A stretch of DNA of 64,000 nucleotides from Pseudomonas sp. dw_358 (GTDB lineage Bacteria > Pseudomonadota > Gammaproteobacteria > Pseudomonadales > Pseudomonadaceae). The notes under the pieces are model-generated. The model was not told where the DNA came from, ran no database searches, and worked only from the letters and a program-made list of their open reading frames with translations. Positions 28,532-38,700 of the stretch are shown in pieces (positions within the stretch are counted from its first letter, which is position 1; every line of letters begins with the position of its first letter). The stretch spans positions 1 through 64,000 of the forward strand of contig NZ_JAAVUX010000015.1 in assembly GCF_018449655.1 (NCBI RefSeq). The letters run 5' to 3'. The position numbers were made by a program, and so were the translations under genes.

Positions 28532-29839
28532 TTAGTCCGAAACCGCATCGACCCGGCCGATCACCCGCAGGTACAGACTCATGGTCGTGCCCGCGCCCAG
28601 TGCCGTGGCAATACGCACCAATCCTCCGGCGCTGGCAGCGAATTCCTGCACCTGGGCCAGCCCCAGCCCGGTGCCCTGTCCCTCTGCCTTGGTGGTGAAA
28701 AACGGCTCCAGCACCTGAGCCGCGACGGCCTCGCTCATGCCCGGGCCGTTGTCACTGACGCTCAGCACCAGATAATCCCCCTCGGCCAGTTCCAGGTCGT
28801 CATCCACCGTCTCCAGCCGCGTGGCGATGTGCACCCGGCCAGGCCCGGCCAAGGCATCGCGGGCATTGGCCACGAGGTTCATCAGTACCGCCAGCAGCTG
28901 GACTTCCACGCACATCACCCCCATGCCCCGCGCGGACAGATCGAACGACAGCGCCAGCTCGCCGGTGACGGTGCGCAGCAACAACTCGCGACTCGCCTCG
29001 ATGCGCTCGCTGATATCCACGCACATGACCTCGGGCCCGTCGGTGCGCACATGCTTCATCAAGCGGCTCACCAGCAGCCGCCCCTGTTCCACCGCTTGCA
29101 AGCCGGTGTCACTGATGCGCTCCACATCCAGCGGTCGCCGGGCGCGCATGCGCACCATCTGCAGGCTGGCGCTCAAGGCCTGCAGCAGATTATTGAAATC
29201 ATGGGCAATGCTGGCAGTCAGCATGCCCAGCGACGACACCCGTCGCGAGTGACGCAAGGACTGCTGAGCCTGCTCGGTCTGCTCCAGGGCCTGCTCCAAC
29301 TCGACCTGCAACTGCTCTGCCTGCAGCTCGCGCTGCTGATTGAGCCAGCGCAGCTGCAACAAGGCGGCGGCCTGCTGGGCCAGCGCCTGCAACCCGTTCA
29401 GTTGCGTGGAGCTCAAATGGCGAGGGCGTGTGTCGATCACACAAACGGTACCCAACGGCTGGCCACCCTCGCTGACAATCGGCGCGCCGGCGTAAAAGCG
29501 AATATAGGGCGGCCCCAGCACCAGGGGGCTCTCGTGGAAGCGCGGGTCCAGGCGGGCGTCCTCTACCACCAGCACCTCCTCGGGCGCGAGGATCGCATGG
29601 GCGCAAAACGCCAGGTCGCGATGGGTCTCGCCCACGTCCAACCCCACGCAGGCCTTGAACCACTGCCGGTCACGATCCACCAGCGACACCAAGGCAATCG
29701 GCGCCTCGCACAGGGTCGTGGCCAGCAGCACGAGGTCGTCGAAGCCTCGCTCGGGGGCGGTATCCAGTATGCGCAGATGCTGGAGGGACTGAAGGCGGTC
29801 TTCCTCGTGGCGGGGAAAGGGGGCAGGATGGTGGGCCAT
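28532..29839 (-). CDS. GAF-domain sensor histidine kinase
   Basis: This 435-residue kinase has an N-terminal GAF sensor (residues about 25-165, with [13 protein letters not shown] and [18 protein letters not shown]), a coiled linker rich in glutamine and leucine, and a histidine kinase core. The phospho-acceptor is H213 in IAHDFNNLL, a form common in hybrid-type kinases. The ATP site has NARDAL, DNGPGM and GTGLGLA. There is no receiver and no membrane helix, so a separate response regulator is needed. I place the start at the ATG at 29839, where homology to the family begins ([10 protein letters not shown]), although its ribosome site is weak. Confidence 0.88.
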   Translation of the reverse strand: MAHHPAPFPRHEEDRLQSLQHLRILDTAPERGFDDLVLLATTLCEAPIALVSLVDRDRQWFKACVGLDVGETHRDLAFCAHAILAPEEVLVVEDARLDPRFHESPLVLGPPYIRFYAGAPIVSEGGQPLGTVCVIDTRPRHLSSTQLNGLQALAQQAAALLQLRWLNQQRELQAEQLQVELEQALEQTEQAQQSLRHSRRVSSLGMLTASIAHDFNNLLQALSASLQMVRMRARRPLDVERISDTGLQAVEQGRLLVSRLMKHVRTDGPEVMCVDISERIEASRELLLRTVTGELALSFDLSARGMGVMCVEVQLLAVLMNLVANARDALAGPGRVHIATRLETVDDDLELAEGDYLVLSVSDNGPGMSEAVAAQVLEPFFTTKAEGQGTGLGLAQVQEFAASAGGLVRIATALGAGTTMSLYLRVIGRVDAVSD

Positions 29840-29920
29840 TGGATGTGCTTCGCGACGAGGTGGCAGAGTGGCCTGATGATGGCCTGTGGAGGAGGGGTGG
29901 GGCAAGCTCAAGGTCAACGT

Positions 29921-29963
29921 GTAGGAGTCAGGCTTGCCTGTGATGGCATCGCCGCGCAACTCC
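29921..29963. repeat. Short REP-like repeat
   Basis: GGAGTCAGGCTTGCCTGTGATGGCATCG resembles one half of the common Pseudomonas extragenic repeat, and GGAGT at its start is matched by ACTCC at its end. The copy is diverged and lies between two minus-strand genes. Confidence 0.4.
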
Positions 29964-30033
29964 GCCGAGAGGGGGCGTCAGCATCGCCGGCAACCGTAAC
30001 CGGCGCTCAGCACTGATCCCGCGACGAGGCGCC

Positions 30034-30273
30034 CTAGGCCAGCGCCTGTAACCGCTCCTGCACCGCATCGTCAAAAATCATGTACAGCGTCTCGATATCT
30101 GCCGGTTTCAACCGTCGGGTCTTCTCCAGCTCGAGAATCACGGCAATCTGCATCTCGCCTTCGCGCTCGATGTCGGCGCGGGTACTGGCGGCATTCAGCG
30201 CGCGCACCAGGTCGTTGATCGGTCCACGGACCGGCTTGGGCAGTTTCAGCAGGTCGAGTCTTTCTTGCGGCAT
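30034..30273 (-). CDS. Small conserved hypothetical protein
   Basis: The 79-residue product (MPQERLDLLKLPKPV...) is mostly helical and charged, with no signal peptide, membrane helix or motif that I can name. The ATG at 30273 has GGAGAG upstream, and the longer frame has no supporting ribosome site. Codon use matches the chromosomal neighbours, so the gene is likely real. Function unknown. Confidence 0.6.
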   Translation of the reverse strand: MPQERLDLLKLPKPVRGPINDLVRALNAASTRADIEREGEMQIAVILELEKTRRLKPADIETLYMIFDDAVQERLQALA

Positions 30274-30443
30274 GCGGTGTCTCTCCAGCAGCGGGTTGAG
30301 CGCAGGTCGCAGGGAGCGGTTGGCACTGGAGGACACTATAAGGCCGTAGTGGCCGGGGTGGGCGCTAAATCTCGTCACTCAGGACGGGGGAAACCCGATT
30401 CGGCCCAGTGCAGGCCCTGCCAGCACTGGGCCGATCAACGCGA

Positions 30444-30641
30444 TCAGCGTTGCACGCCTTTGATCTGTTCCAGCCGGATGGGATAACCCTGGCCAGGTTG
30501 GGTGACCGTCTCGGTCTCGACCGTTTGCACGATATGCCCGTTGGCATCCTTGGTGACAGCGACGCTCTTGCTGTACGCGGTCTGTACGCAGCCGGACAGG
30601 CAAGCGACAGCCAGCAGCGCAGAGGCAAATTTCAGAGTCAT
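30444..30641 (-). CDS. Small lipoprotein
   Basis: The 65-residue precursor has a hydrophobic signal peptide ending in the lipobox LSGC (cysteine 18), so the mature lipoprotein has about 48 residues, polar and rich in threonine, valine and glutamine. GGATAGGAAT precedes the ATG at a good distance. Small proteins of this kind are often outer-membrane anchored. No function is recognised. Confidence 0.7.
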   Translation of the reverse strand: MTLKFASALLAVACLSGCVQTAYSKSVAVTKDANGHIVQTVETETVTQPGQGYPIRLEQIKGVQR

Positions 30642-30705
30642 GGTGGATTCCTATCCAAAAAAAGGGCCGCCAGAATACCCGTGGACATGGCGATGTGCCA
30701 TTTTT

Positions 30706-30921
30706 TTAATCGATTCGCGCGTTACCCGAATTATGAAGGTGTAGACCCTTCCAGACGATCGCCTGCGCCACGATCACACGCTGCACATCAAAGGTGACAG
30801 CGGGAGCGCCATGCAGCCGGTAGCCCATCTTCAACGCTGCACTCACGCGAAGGCAGAAAGCGGCATCATCAGGCTCGGTGAGCACGCGGTAAATCGGCAA
30901 TCCGTCCGGTGGCAGTGACAT
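30706..30921 (-). CDS. DUF1737 domain protein
   Basis: The 71-residue protein has the pattern YRVLTEPDDAAFCLRVSAALKMG followed by GYRLHGAPAVTF, which I recognise as the small DUF1737 domain. The family has no known biochemical role. The ATG at 30921 is preceded by AAGGAACG and is preferred over a longer frame that starts at 30981. Confidence 0.7.
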   Translation of the reverse strand: MSLPPDGLPIYRVLTEPDDAAFCLRVSAALKMGYRLHGAPAVTFDVQRVIVAQAIVWKGLHLHNSGNARID

Positions 30922-31173
30922 GGGCTCGTTCCTTCTGATGATGGGCCGCTTGCCGCTGGGTCTGGCGGTGGTGTCAGCCAAACCGAATTCATGCCGCCAA
31001 CCGAATCGCCACCTCGCACCTTCTCTCGGCGCTTTGTATCATCGAGAGCAAAATTCGAGGGCAACCGCCCGACCAGCGCAAAGCGATTCGGCAACGCCGA
31101 TGCATGGGAGAGCGAATGGCTGCCCTGGAACATGTTCTCCAACCCCACTGAACACTGCGAGGCCGCTTGATCC

Positions 31174-31752
31174 ATGGTTAAAACTGTCCGCTTACCCAAA
31201 CCCGCCAGCGACTTGTTGCTGCTGCACATTGAACTGAAGTGGATCACTCCGGCGATCTGGCGTCGGTTCGCGGTGCCTGAAAATATCACCTTGGGCAAAC
31301 TGCACCATGTCATCCAGGCCGTCATGGGCTGGACTGATAGTCATCTGCACGAGTTTGAAATTGCCGGCGAGCGTTATGGCGTGCCCGATCCCGAAGGCTG
31401 GGGGCCGACGGTGAACCCGGAAGCTCGTAAAACGCTGATCAAGGCGCTGAGCGGAAAACGAACATTCGACTACCTCTATGACTTCGGTGACAGTTGGCAC
31501 CACCGTATCAAGGTCGAAAAAACGCTACCCGCCATTGCCTGTCCACAGGTGCCATGCTGCATCGACGGTGCCAATGCATGCCCTCCGGAAGACGTCGGTG
31601 GCGGGCCCGGTTACGAGGAATTTCTGAAAGCGATGGCCAACCCCGATCATCCAGAGCATGAGGCGATGATTGAGTGGCATGGTGATGATTTTGATCCTGC
31701 GGCATTTGAGTGCGAGCGTGTGAATCAGTGGCTTCAACGGATTAAGGTTTGA
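31174..31752 (+). CDS. Plasmid pRiA4b ORF-3 family protein
   Basis: The 192-residue protein matches the pRiA4b ORF-3 / IS1096 TnpR-like family: an early HIELKWITPAIWRRFAVP strand, the helix LHHVIQAVMGWTDSHLHEF, the FGDSWHHRI strand, and a late cysteine-containing PCCIDGANACPPEDVGG loop that may bind metal. Its role is not established; members often sit on plasmids and islands. Here it is the last recognisable gene before the defence island, so it may be either core or the island edge. Confidence 0.85.
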   Translation: MVKTVRLPKPASDLLLLHIELKWITPAIWRRFAVPENITLGKLHHVIQAVMGWTDSHLHEFEIAGERYGVPDPEGWGPTVNPEARKTLIKALSGKRTFDYLYDFGDSWHHRIKVEKTLPAIACPQVPCCIDGANACPPEDVGGGPGYEEFLKAMANPDHPEHEAMIEWHGDDFDPAAFECERVNQWLQRIKV

Positions 31753-32460
31753 GGTGCACGGCGGTGTTGTTCGGGTGGTTAGGTGGTGAGGATTTGGGGG
31801 TGGATGAGGTCCAGCCAGCAAACCAGGGACCGCTGAAGGTGCTTTTCCTGTGGTGCTTCAGTGCCGGGGTAAGTTGAACGCGCTACTTAATTTAATGATT
31901 TTAATAGACTTCTTCAGTTTAGAAATTTCACTGGAACACTCTTTGGAATACCCACCCAGCGCGTTTGCCCAGCAGGGTGATTGGCGAGACCGGGTACAAC
32001 GCTGAGTCGTCCCAACCATTTTAATCTACCGCCTTCCGCCAGTATTTACGTGGGGTACGGTACAGTCATAACGCTACCAACACTTTTCACCGAGCAGCGG
32101 GGGTAGGGCAACGGCCACGAGCACTGCAGCTGAGCGGCGCGCGCCGTATTTCGCGTTTTATGGATACCGCGCCAATGCTTTGCAGTGCAACTGATCGAGG
32201 TTTGTATCAAAAATCTAGACGTATCAACCGCAGTTGCTTAGGGTGTGGCCATTCAATATCGCGCTTTCAGGGAATGAAAATGGAATTGAGCGTCGACGAG
32301 GTCGTAGGCGCTTTGGAGCGAGCGGGCTTCCGGCTGATCCCTTGATCGGCAACAATGTATTCCGCTTGACCCATCCAGCACACACTAAGCCCCTCTGTGT
32401 AAAGCGAGGTGTTGGCTAAAGCGGCACTGTTTCGGCGCCCAATTCTAAAAGGGATTTTCG
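31753..32460. other. Intergenic region at probable left island edge
   Basis: About 700 bases without a convincing gene. Composition changes from GC-rich to clearly AT-rich around 31880-31960, which fits an island boundary. It contains a degenerate match to the ssrA 3' end (31861-31880) and a candidate integrase arm site (31944-31952). An open frame at 32160-32345 lacks a ribosome site and gives no recognisable protein. The last 60 bases hold the druH ribosome site AAGGGAT; the druH promoter should lie here but I cannot place it. Confidence 0.5.
31861..31880 (+). other. Possible degenerate left attachment site
   Basis: This 20-base stretch matches 57924-57943 (the end of ssrA) at 15 of 20 positions, in direct orientation, sharing GCCGGGG and TTGAAC. 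Such a match is close to what chance could give in a search of this size, so it is only a candidate. It gains some weight from lying at the composition change and near an arm-like repeat. Confidence 0.25.
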
Positions 32461-35400
32461 ATGGCTCAGTTGGCAGTTAACCATCTACCAGCCAAAGCAT
32501 GGCTGACCGAGTTTCTTTTCACTCGCGTCTTGTTCACAGGGCCTACTGGTCAGCCGCTCTATAGCTACCATGTCACGGAGGACGAATATACCGGGCTGGC
32601 AGCCATCCTGAAAATGGCGCTTATAGCTAATAGCCCGACGCAGGAGCTGTATGTGGCGGCTTGTTTTTGTCTATTCGTCAGCGAAAATTACCGTCGCCAT
32701 TACGACGGCAATTGGTCGTGGCAGGGGGCTGAGTCTCGTATAGGCATAACCCTCACACCGGCGCAGCACGCCAGCCTGACCGGAAAGGGCTTAGGTTACT
32801 GGAAGCGGAAAGTGCGCATCCGAGACCAAGGTCGGGATTGGCTGGGCACATTGTTTACGGAGGGTGGACTGCCTTGGCCGCTGCTCAGCAGCGAGTCCCA
32901 CGGGTTTGGCCGAGCGGTGCGCCGTGGTATCAAGCACTTTTACCGTACCGAGGGGCACCGGCGCACCACCGCTGATCTGCTGGCCGACTTTGAAGATGGG
33001 CTGCCGCTGTCGTTCCGCAATCTGGAAACACGCACGTTGCTGGCTGGAATCGTCGATCAACTGATGACGCTGGTTGATCGTTACCCTATCAAGGACGAGG
33101 TTGATCCGGCGGCCTATCTGGATCGAGTTGATCCCCATTGGCACGAAGCCTTTCCCATACCGTTGGACGAGACCAATGCCCGTCATCTGCTCAACGAGTG
33201 GCTACGTGACGCAGGCATTAAAAGGCAGGAACGCAAAGAGGCGTTAGCCAAAGCACGAGCGTTTACCTGCGAACACATTCAGCAGGGACAGTTACCGCAC
33301 TGGACAATCTTGACCGAGCTTAATCTGCCCCCAGAGACTTTACTGCCGATCAATCCATCCTCACTTCGTAATACCCGCCTCGAGCTGGCTTATTTCGAAG
33401 GTGAAACCCTGCTTGAGCGGGGGCCTGCTGTTTATGCCCAGTTGGCGGAGAAAGCAGTAAAGATCCGCTTTGCCAATGTGCAGGTCTCCCTGCGGCGTCG
33501 ATATCTGAACAAACCTGTGAGTTTGCGGGTTATGGAAAGCGGTAGCACCATCCACACCTTCCTATTCGAGAACAGCGCTCTGGATTATCAGGATGTACCG
33601 CTGGTGTTCGAGTGCCGAGCGGATCGTTGGCATCTAGTAGGGACATCCAGCTGCAAGCTCGCCAGCAGCAAGGTTAGGGTACGAGTGCCCGAGCGTTTTA
33701 CCTTCAGTGATGCACTGGAGTCGACCGTACCGGTGCTAACTGACGTCGAGTCCGGGCAATGGATCGAAACCACTGGCAACCTGATTCTCAAGGATGATGC
33801 TGAGCGCTACGAGATATGCCTTTCGCAGCCTGGCGGCGATGTTGCGCCTTTAATGTTGACGGGGGTTTACGCGCTGTTCGAATGCTCGCCATCAACCGTT
33901 TATCTGGGCTGGCCCACCTTGGAGTTGGCCGAAGGAAGCACCTGGCGAAGGGATGAATTGATCGAATTCGCCAACGGCCGGCCACTCGATCGACGCAACG
34001 CTCTAGTGTTCGGCGCAATCAACTATATCGTTCGCAGCCGTAAAGGAGAAACGCTGCTACGGCGCCGATTTGGTGTGTTGCCCCGCGGCTTCGAGCTGGG
34101 GCTATACCCTGCTTACGGCCGCCGTCCGGCCAGGTTACAGGTCAAGAACGCCGATAACCTGTCTTTGCATGTAGCGGGTGAGGGATTGCTGTGCTCGGCC
34201 AGTCAGGGCAGCTACCAGATGGAGCTGAGCGGCCAGCATTGTCCGCAGGCGTTTACGTTGCAGATCGGCCCCGCAGCGGGTCTATTGCACCTGCGTTTGC
34301 CCTTTCCTTATCAGGGTGCACGCCTGCTTAGTGTCGACGGCCAGCATACTGCAGTGAAGACTTTGAACCTTGCCGAGCTGACTGGGCACCGGTTGCAACT
34401 AAGCTCCGGTCTGCCACAAGGACAGATGTTCTATCTGCAATTCGAACTTATGTGCCGAGAGCAGTCTCACCCCAAAAGGGTCTTCGCGGTACGCGTTGGT
34501 CAGATGCCGATGGTCCTCAATCTCTTCAGCTATGTTGCTGACCTGCAAACTATGCTAGCTGCAGTTGATGAGCAAGATGCCTATGTACACTTGACTGTAG
34601 AAACCGAACAGTTACTGATGCAATTGGACATCAGAAGATACGGTGGTCGAGTGTTGATGGAGGAGGCCAGCGCTTTTTACGTATGCGGAGTCGATGGCAC
34701 CGATATCCTTGATGACGCGCGTGCCGAAGCCATGCTGCTGTCGGACCCTAAGCAAGCTCCGTTGCAATTGGTTGAAAACACCACGGAAGGGGTCGGAACG
34801 GGTCGCTTCGCTATCCCTCAATCGATGCTGATTGATGGCCCTTGGTTGATCTACCCAGGCAAGGAATCACCGATTCAATTCCGCCCCCAGCTATACTTGC
34901 CTGCGTCTATGAGCGTGCCCGTCGATTTGCAAGTGCGTTCATTGCACCGTGCCGCACAAGTGTTCCATCCGATCCACCGTCCGGACGTCATCGAAGAGCA
35001 GATCCGCGCGATGGCGAATGATTTCGCTCACAGTGGTTGGCAATACCTCGCGGACTTGAAGCGCCAATACGCTCACTTGCCATTGTCTTCATTCGAAGCC
35101 TGGAAAGCCTTGGCTAAAAATCCTCAGGCATTAGGGCTGGCGGTATTCCGACTGGAAATGGACGAAGCCTTTTGCGCTCGCATTGCCGATGAGCTGGCGC
35201 TGATGTGGGAAACCATACCGCTGCCCATGTGGGCCTCTGCTTACCAGATATTTGCTGAGGGGCTCAAGTTGACAGGCCTGCCGTCTGAGCATGTCGAGCG
35301 GCTGGTGAAAGATCGTGCGATTGTATTGCGCTACATCGTTTCCGGCTTTGACTATGTAGGCAATTATCTGGGTACCGGTGATTGTTGTGAACTCAGGCGT

Positions 35401-35757
35401 TTGTCGGCCGAAGATATCTTGCCAATGTGGTATCAGGACCTGCGCCGTCTTCATGCGGCTAACCTGGACTGGCCGAACGTCCTTGGAGAGGCATTGGCCC
35501 ATTGGGTGGCCGAGCAACCGTTGCCACTCCGCGTTAAGGCTATGAGCCTGGCCGAGTTTACCGACGCAGTGACCTATCTGCCTATCTTCATGGCTTACGT
35601 AACGGCCGGCAAAGCCTCGGTCAACGACCTCGGCATACCGACGGCCTATTTCAAGTTTGCCGCGCGTTGGCTAGCTGATTTTGATCGGCATGGCTGGTTC
35701 AACCCTGTTCATGCACTTACCGTTTCCTACCTGCTTGCTGCCCATACAGATCGCTAA
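32461..35757 (+). CDS. druH: Druantia type III protein DruH (STY4851/ECs_5259-like)
   Basis: The 1,098-residue protein is large, soluble and without Walker or nuclease motifs that I can see. Its N-terminus (LFTRVLFTGPTGQPLYSYHV, then LFVSENYRRHYDGNWSW and LPWPLL) resembles the STY4851/ECs_5259 family. A protein of this size placed directly before a roughly 2,100-residue DUF1998 helicase is the layout described for Druantia type III, where DruH and DruE together protect against phage. The ribosome site AAGGGAT precedes the ATG. The druE start follows after 9 bases. DruH biochemistry is unknown; the name rests on gene order and size plus family resemblance. Confidence 0.72.
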   Translation: MAQLAVNHLPAKAWLTEFLFTRVLFTGPTGQPLYSYHVTEDEYTGLAAILKMALIANSPTQELYVAACFCLFVSENYRRHYDGNWSWQGAESRIGITLTPAQHASLTGKGLGYWKRKVRIRDQGRDWLGTLFTEGGLPWPLLSSESHGFGRAVRRGIKHFYRTEGHRRTTADLLADFEDGLPLSFRNLETRTLLAGIVDQLMTLVDRYPIKDEVDPAAYLDRVDPHWHEAFPIPLDETNARHLLNEWLRDAGIKRQERKEALAKARAFTCEHIQQGQLPHWTILTELNLPPETLLPINPSSLRNTRLELAYFEGETLLERGPAVYAQLAEKAVKIRFANVQVSLRRRYLNKPVSLRVMESGSTIHTFLFENSALDYQDVPLVFECRADRWHLVGTSSCKLASSKVRVRVPERFTFSDALESTVPVLTDVESGQWIETTGNLILKDDAERYEICLSQPGGDVAPLMLTGVYALFECSPSTVYLGWPTLELAEGSTWRRDELIEFANGRPLDRRNALVFGAINYIVRSRKGETLLRRRFGVLPRGFELGLYPAYGRRPARLQVKNADNLSLHVAGEGLLCSASQGSYQMELSGQHCPQAFTLQIGPAAGLLHLRLPFPYQGARLLSVDGQHTAVKTLNLAELTGHRLQLSSGLPQGQMFYLQFELMCREQSHPKRVFAVRVGQMPMVLNLFSYVADLQTMLAAVDEQDAYVHLTVETEQLLMQLDIRRYGGRVLMEEASAFYVCGVDGTDILDDARAEAMLLSDPKQAPLQLVENTTEGVGTGRFAIPQSMLIDGPWLIYPGKESPIQFRPQLYLPASMSVPVDLQVRSLHRAAQVFHPIHRPDVIEEQIRAMANDFAHSGWQYLADLKRQYAHLPLSSFEAWKALAKNPQALGLAVFRLEMDEAFCARIADELALMWETIPLPMWASAYQIFAEGLKLTGLPSEHVERLVKDRAIVLRYIVSGFDYVGNYLGTGDCCELRRLSAEDILPMWYQDLRRLHAANLDWPNVLGEALAHWVAEQPLPLRVKAMSLAEFTDAVTYLPIFMAYVTAGKASVNDLGIPTAYFKFAARWLADFDRHGWFNPVHALTVSYLLAAHTDR

Positions 35758-35766
35758 GGAATAGCC

Positions 35767-38700
35767 ATGCGTAACTTCTCTGAGCTTGTCGAGCAAACCC
35801 TGGATCGTACGCGCGAAGCAACCCTCGGCGTATTGGGAATCAGCGATGGAGGTCTGCGGCGTCATTTGCACCAGAGCCTGTGCAACGAACTAGGGGCCGA
35901 TGGCTGCATGCTGGCCCCGCCCGTGTTCGAGCATACTTTTGGCTGGCACGAAGCCAACCTGCGGCTGCAGGATCTGCAAGCAGAGAAGCTTCTCAGCGCT
36001 GAGCTACTTGAAACTCTGGCGACGGCGCCTGCTTATGTTTTTCCAAAAACAGCGCGGCCCTACGTCCATCAGGTGCAGGCTTGGCGTTCACTCCTCAATG
36101 AGAAACCTCGTTCGGCAATCGTTACCACGGGCACTGGTTCTGGTAAAACTGAGTGCTTCATGGTGCCAATCCTGGAGGACTTGATTCGTGAATATCAGCG
36201 CAGTCAGCAAGCGTTGGTTGGCGTGCGCGCGCTATTTCTCTACCCGCTCAATGCCCTCATCAATTCACAGCAGGAGCGTCTGGACGCGTGGACCCAGCGC
36301 TATGGCGATAACATCCGCTTTTGTTTGTATAACGGCAAAACTGCGGAAAAGGCGTCGTCCAAACGCAATGAGCAAAAGCTCAAGCCGAACCAAATCCTCT
36401 CTCGCGAATTGCTTCGCCGCGAGCCTGCGCCAATTCTGATGACCAATGCGACCATGTTGGAGTACATGCTGGTCCGTCAGGTTGACAGCCCCATATTGGA
36501 GATCTCGCGCGCGAGCCAATCGTTGCGCTGGATCGTCTTGGACGAGGCACATACCTATGTGGGTTCGCAGGCCGCGGAGCTTTCGATGTTGTTGCGTCGG
36601 GTGGTGCACGCTTTCGGCCGAAGCCCGGAGCAGCTGCGCTTTGTTGCCACATCTGCAACCATTGCCGGGGCTGAAGCCACCGACCGGCTGCGCCGTTACC
36701 TGGCTCGTCTGGCTGGGGTTGCGGAAGAGCAAGTGGATGTCATTGATGGTTCGCGTAAATGGCCCGACTTGCCTGAGGCTGGCAGCCAGCAAACTTTGAG
36801 TCTCGCTGGGCTGCAGGCCATGCAGCCTGCAGAGGAGACTTCCACCGAGCGCTATCAGGCGCTGTGCGCACATCCGATAGCCCGGCAACTGCGCCACGCC
36901 GTGGTCAGCTCAGGAAAACCGCTCGGGCTCAATGACCTCGTGGCCGAAGTTGCCGATCAGCTCGAGAGCAAGGAGCGCGTTGGGCAGCAGCGTGAAGTGT
37001 TGCAGTGGCTGGATGTGCTGACTGGTACACGGCCGGCTGCCAAGCAGCCTCCCTTTCTCAAGTTACGTATCCACATGTACCAGCGCATGCTGCACGGGCT
37101 CTGGTCATGTATCGATCCGCAATGCGGCAGCAAGTCCGAGCATCTGTGTGACTGGCCTTTCGGCAACGTATATGTGTCGCAGAAGGCAAGATGCACATGC
37201 GAGGCCCCGGTCTACGAGATAGGCTTCTGCGAGGAGTGCAAGGCGCCGCACCTCTTGGCTGAGGACCGGAATGGAGAGCTGTTGCAGCCGCGGGCTTACG
37301 CCGGCGACGAGTTTGCGCTGAACGACGATGACGCTGGCGCTGATGATGGCGACGCTGGTGGTACTGGCCCTTCGAAACGAGTACGAACTGCTGCGCAACG
37401 TGTTGTAGTTGCTGGGGGTAGTACGCTTGCCAAGCCGTTTCACCGTCAGCCGCTGGATCTTGTCAGCCTTAAACTGGGGACGGTCAATGCTCAGCGACCT
37501 TTGTCCATCGCGTTTGCGCTGGAAGGGCGTGAGCCAAAGGGCGGAGAGCCGGAACATTTCTCCTGCTGCAGCGTTTGCGAACACGCAAAGTCGGGCACCA
37601 GTCGTTTTTTGCGTGGCGCCTATCTAGGCGCCCCGTTCTATGTGGCTAACGCCGTCCCCACCTTACTGGAGTTTTGCCCAGATCCGGAAAAAGCTGACTC
37701 GGAGGGACGCTCTCCTGAAGAGCTGCCGGGCCGTGGTCGTAAGCTGATTACCTTTACCGACAGCCGTCAAGGCACAGCGCGCATGGCGGTACGCATGCAG
37801 CAGGAAGCAGAGCGTTCGCGGCTGCGCGGCCTGGTGTTCGAGACCTTGAGAAACGCCCAGGCGAAAGCTGATGCACAGCCGCAGGACTTGCCAACTGCCA
37901 CCGCGGAAGAGTTGCTGACTAAAGCTATCGAGCTTGAAGGTATCGGTTTGGCTGCCGCGGCCGCAGATCTTCGGCAAATGGCTGCAAAGATGCAAAGCGG
38001 CGTTGCTGCGGCGTCATCTACCGTTTCCCTGACGTGGTCTCAAATTCTTCATGAGTTGGCTGCCGCCAAGGATATCGACCCTTTCATCATCAAGTACAAT
38101 CGCCACGCCAACCCGGCATTGTTCGATGGCCATGAGGGCGGCCTGACCATGGCGCGGCTGTTGATGAGCCGTGAGTTTTCCAGAAGGCCGAAGTATCAGA
38201 ACAGTTCCGAGACCTTGGGCCTTATCAAAGTGGGCTATACGGGCTTGGAAAAGGTCGCCACTACGCCATCACACTGGACGACTACGCAGGCTTACGCTGC
38301 CACTGGTCAGACCGATGCGCCCCGCACTGCCTTGACCCTGCAAGACTGGCGCGACTTTCTGCATGTGGCGCTTGACTTCTTTGTGAGGGAAAACACGTTC
38401 ATCCCCATGGAAAACAAGCTGCGTCGCTGGATGGGCAGTCGGCTCAGTCCGAAGTCACTCTATGCACCCACCAGTGATGTGCAGGAAAGCAGCAACATCA
38501 AGAAATGGCCACAGGTCAAATTGCATAGCGCACACCGGCTAGTCAAGTTACTGGAAGCCGCTACGGGACTGGACCGTCGCCACCCTGGCGATGCCGATAC
38601 GATGAGCGGCTGGTTGGAGGGTGCATGGGTTGCGTTGGTGGGAGCGCAGATTCTTGAAGGCTCCGACACCGGCCACCGGTTGAAATTGGAAACTCTCAAC

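Noticed and set aside
32160-32345. 61-codon frame upstream of druH
   Set aside because: No ribosome site and an unlikely cysteine- and arginine-rich start; possibly a gene fragment, but it cannot be supported.
37321-37380. Repeat-like GAC/GGC-rich run in druE
   Set aside because: It encodes an acidic, glycine-rich linker of low complexity and has no regular unit.
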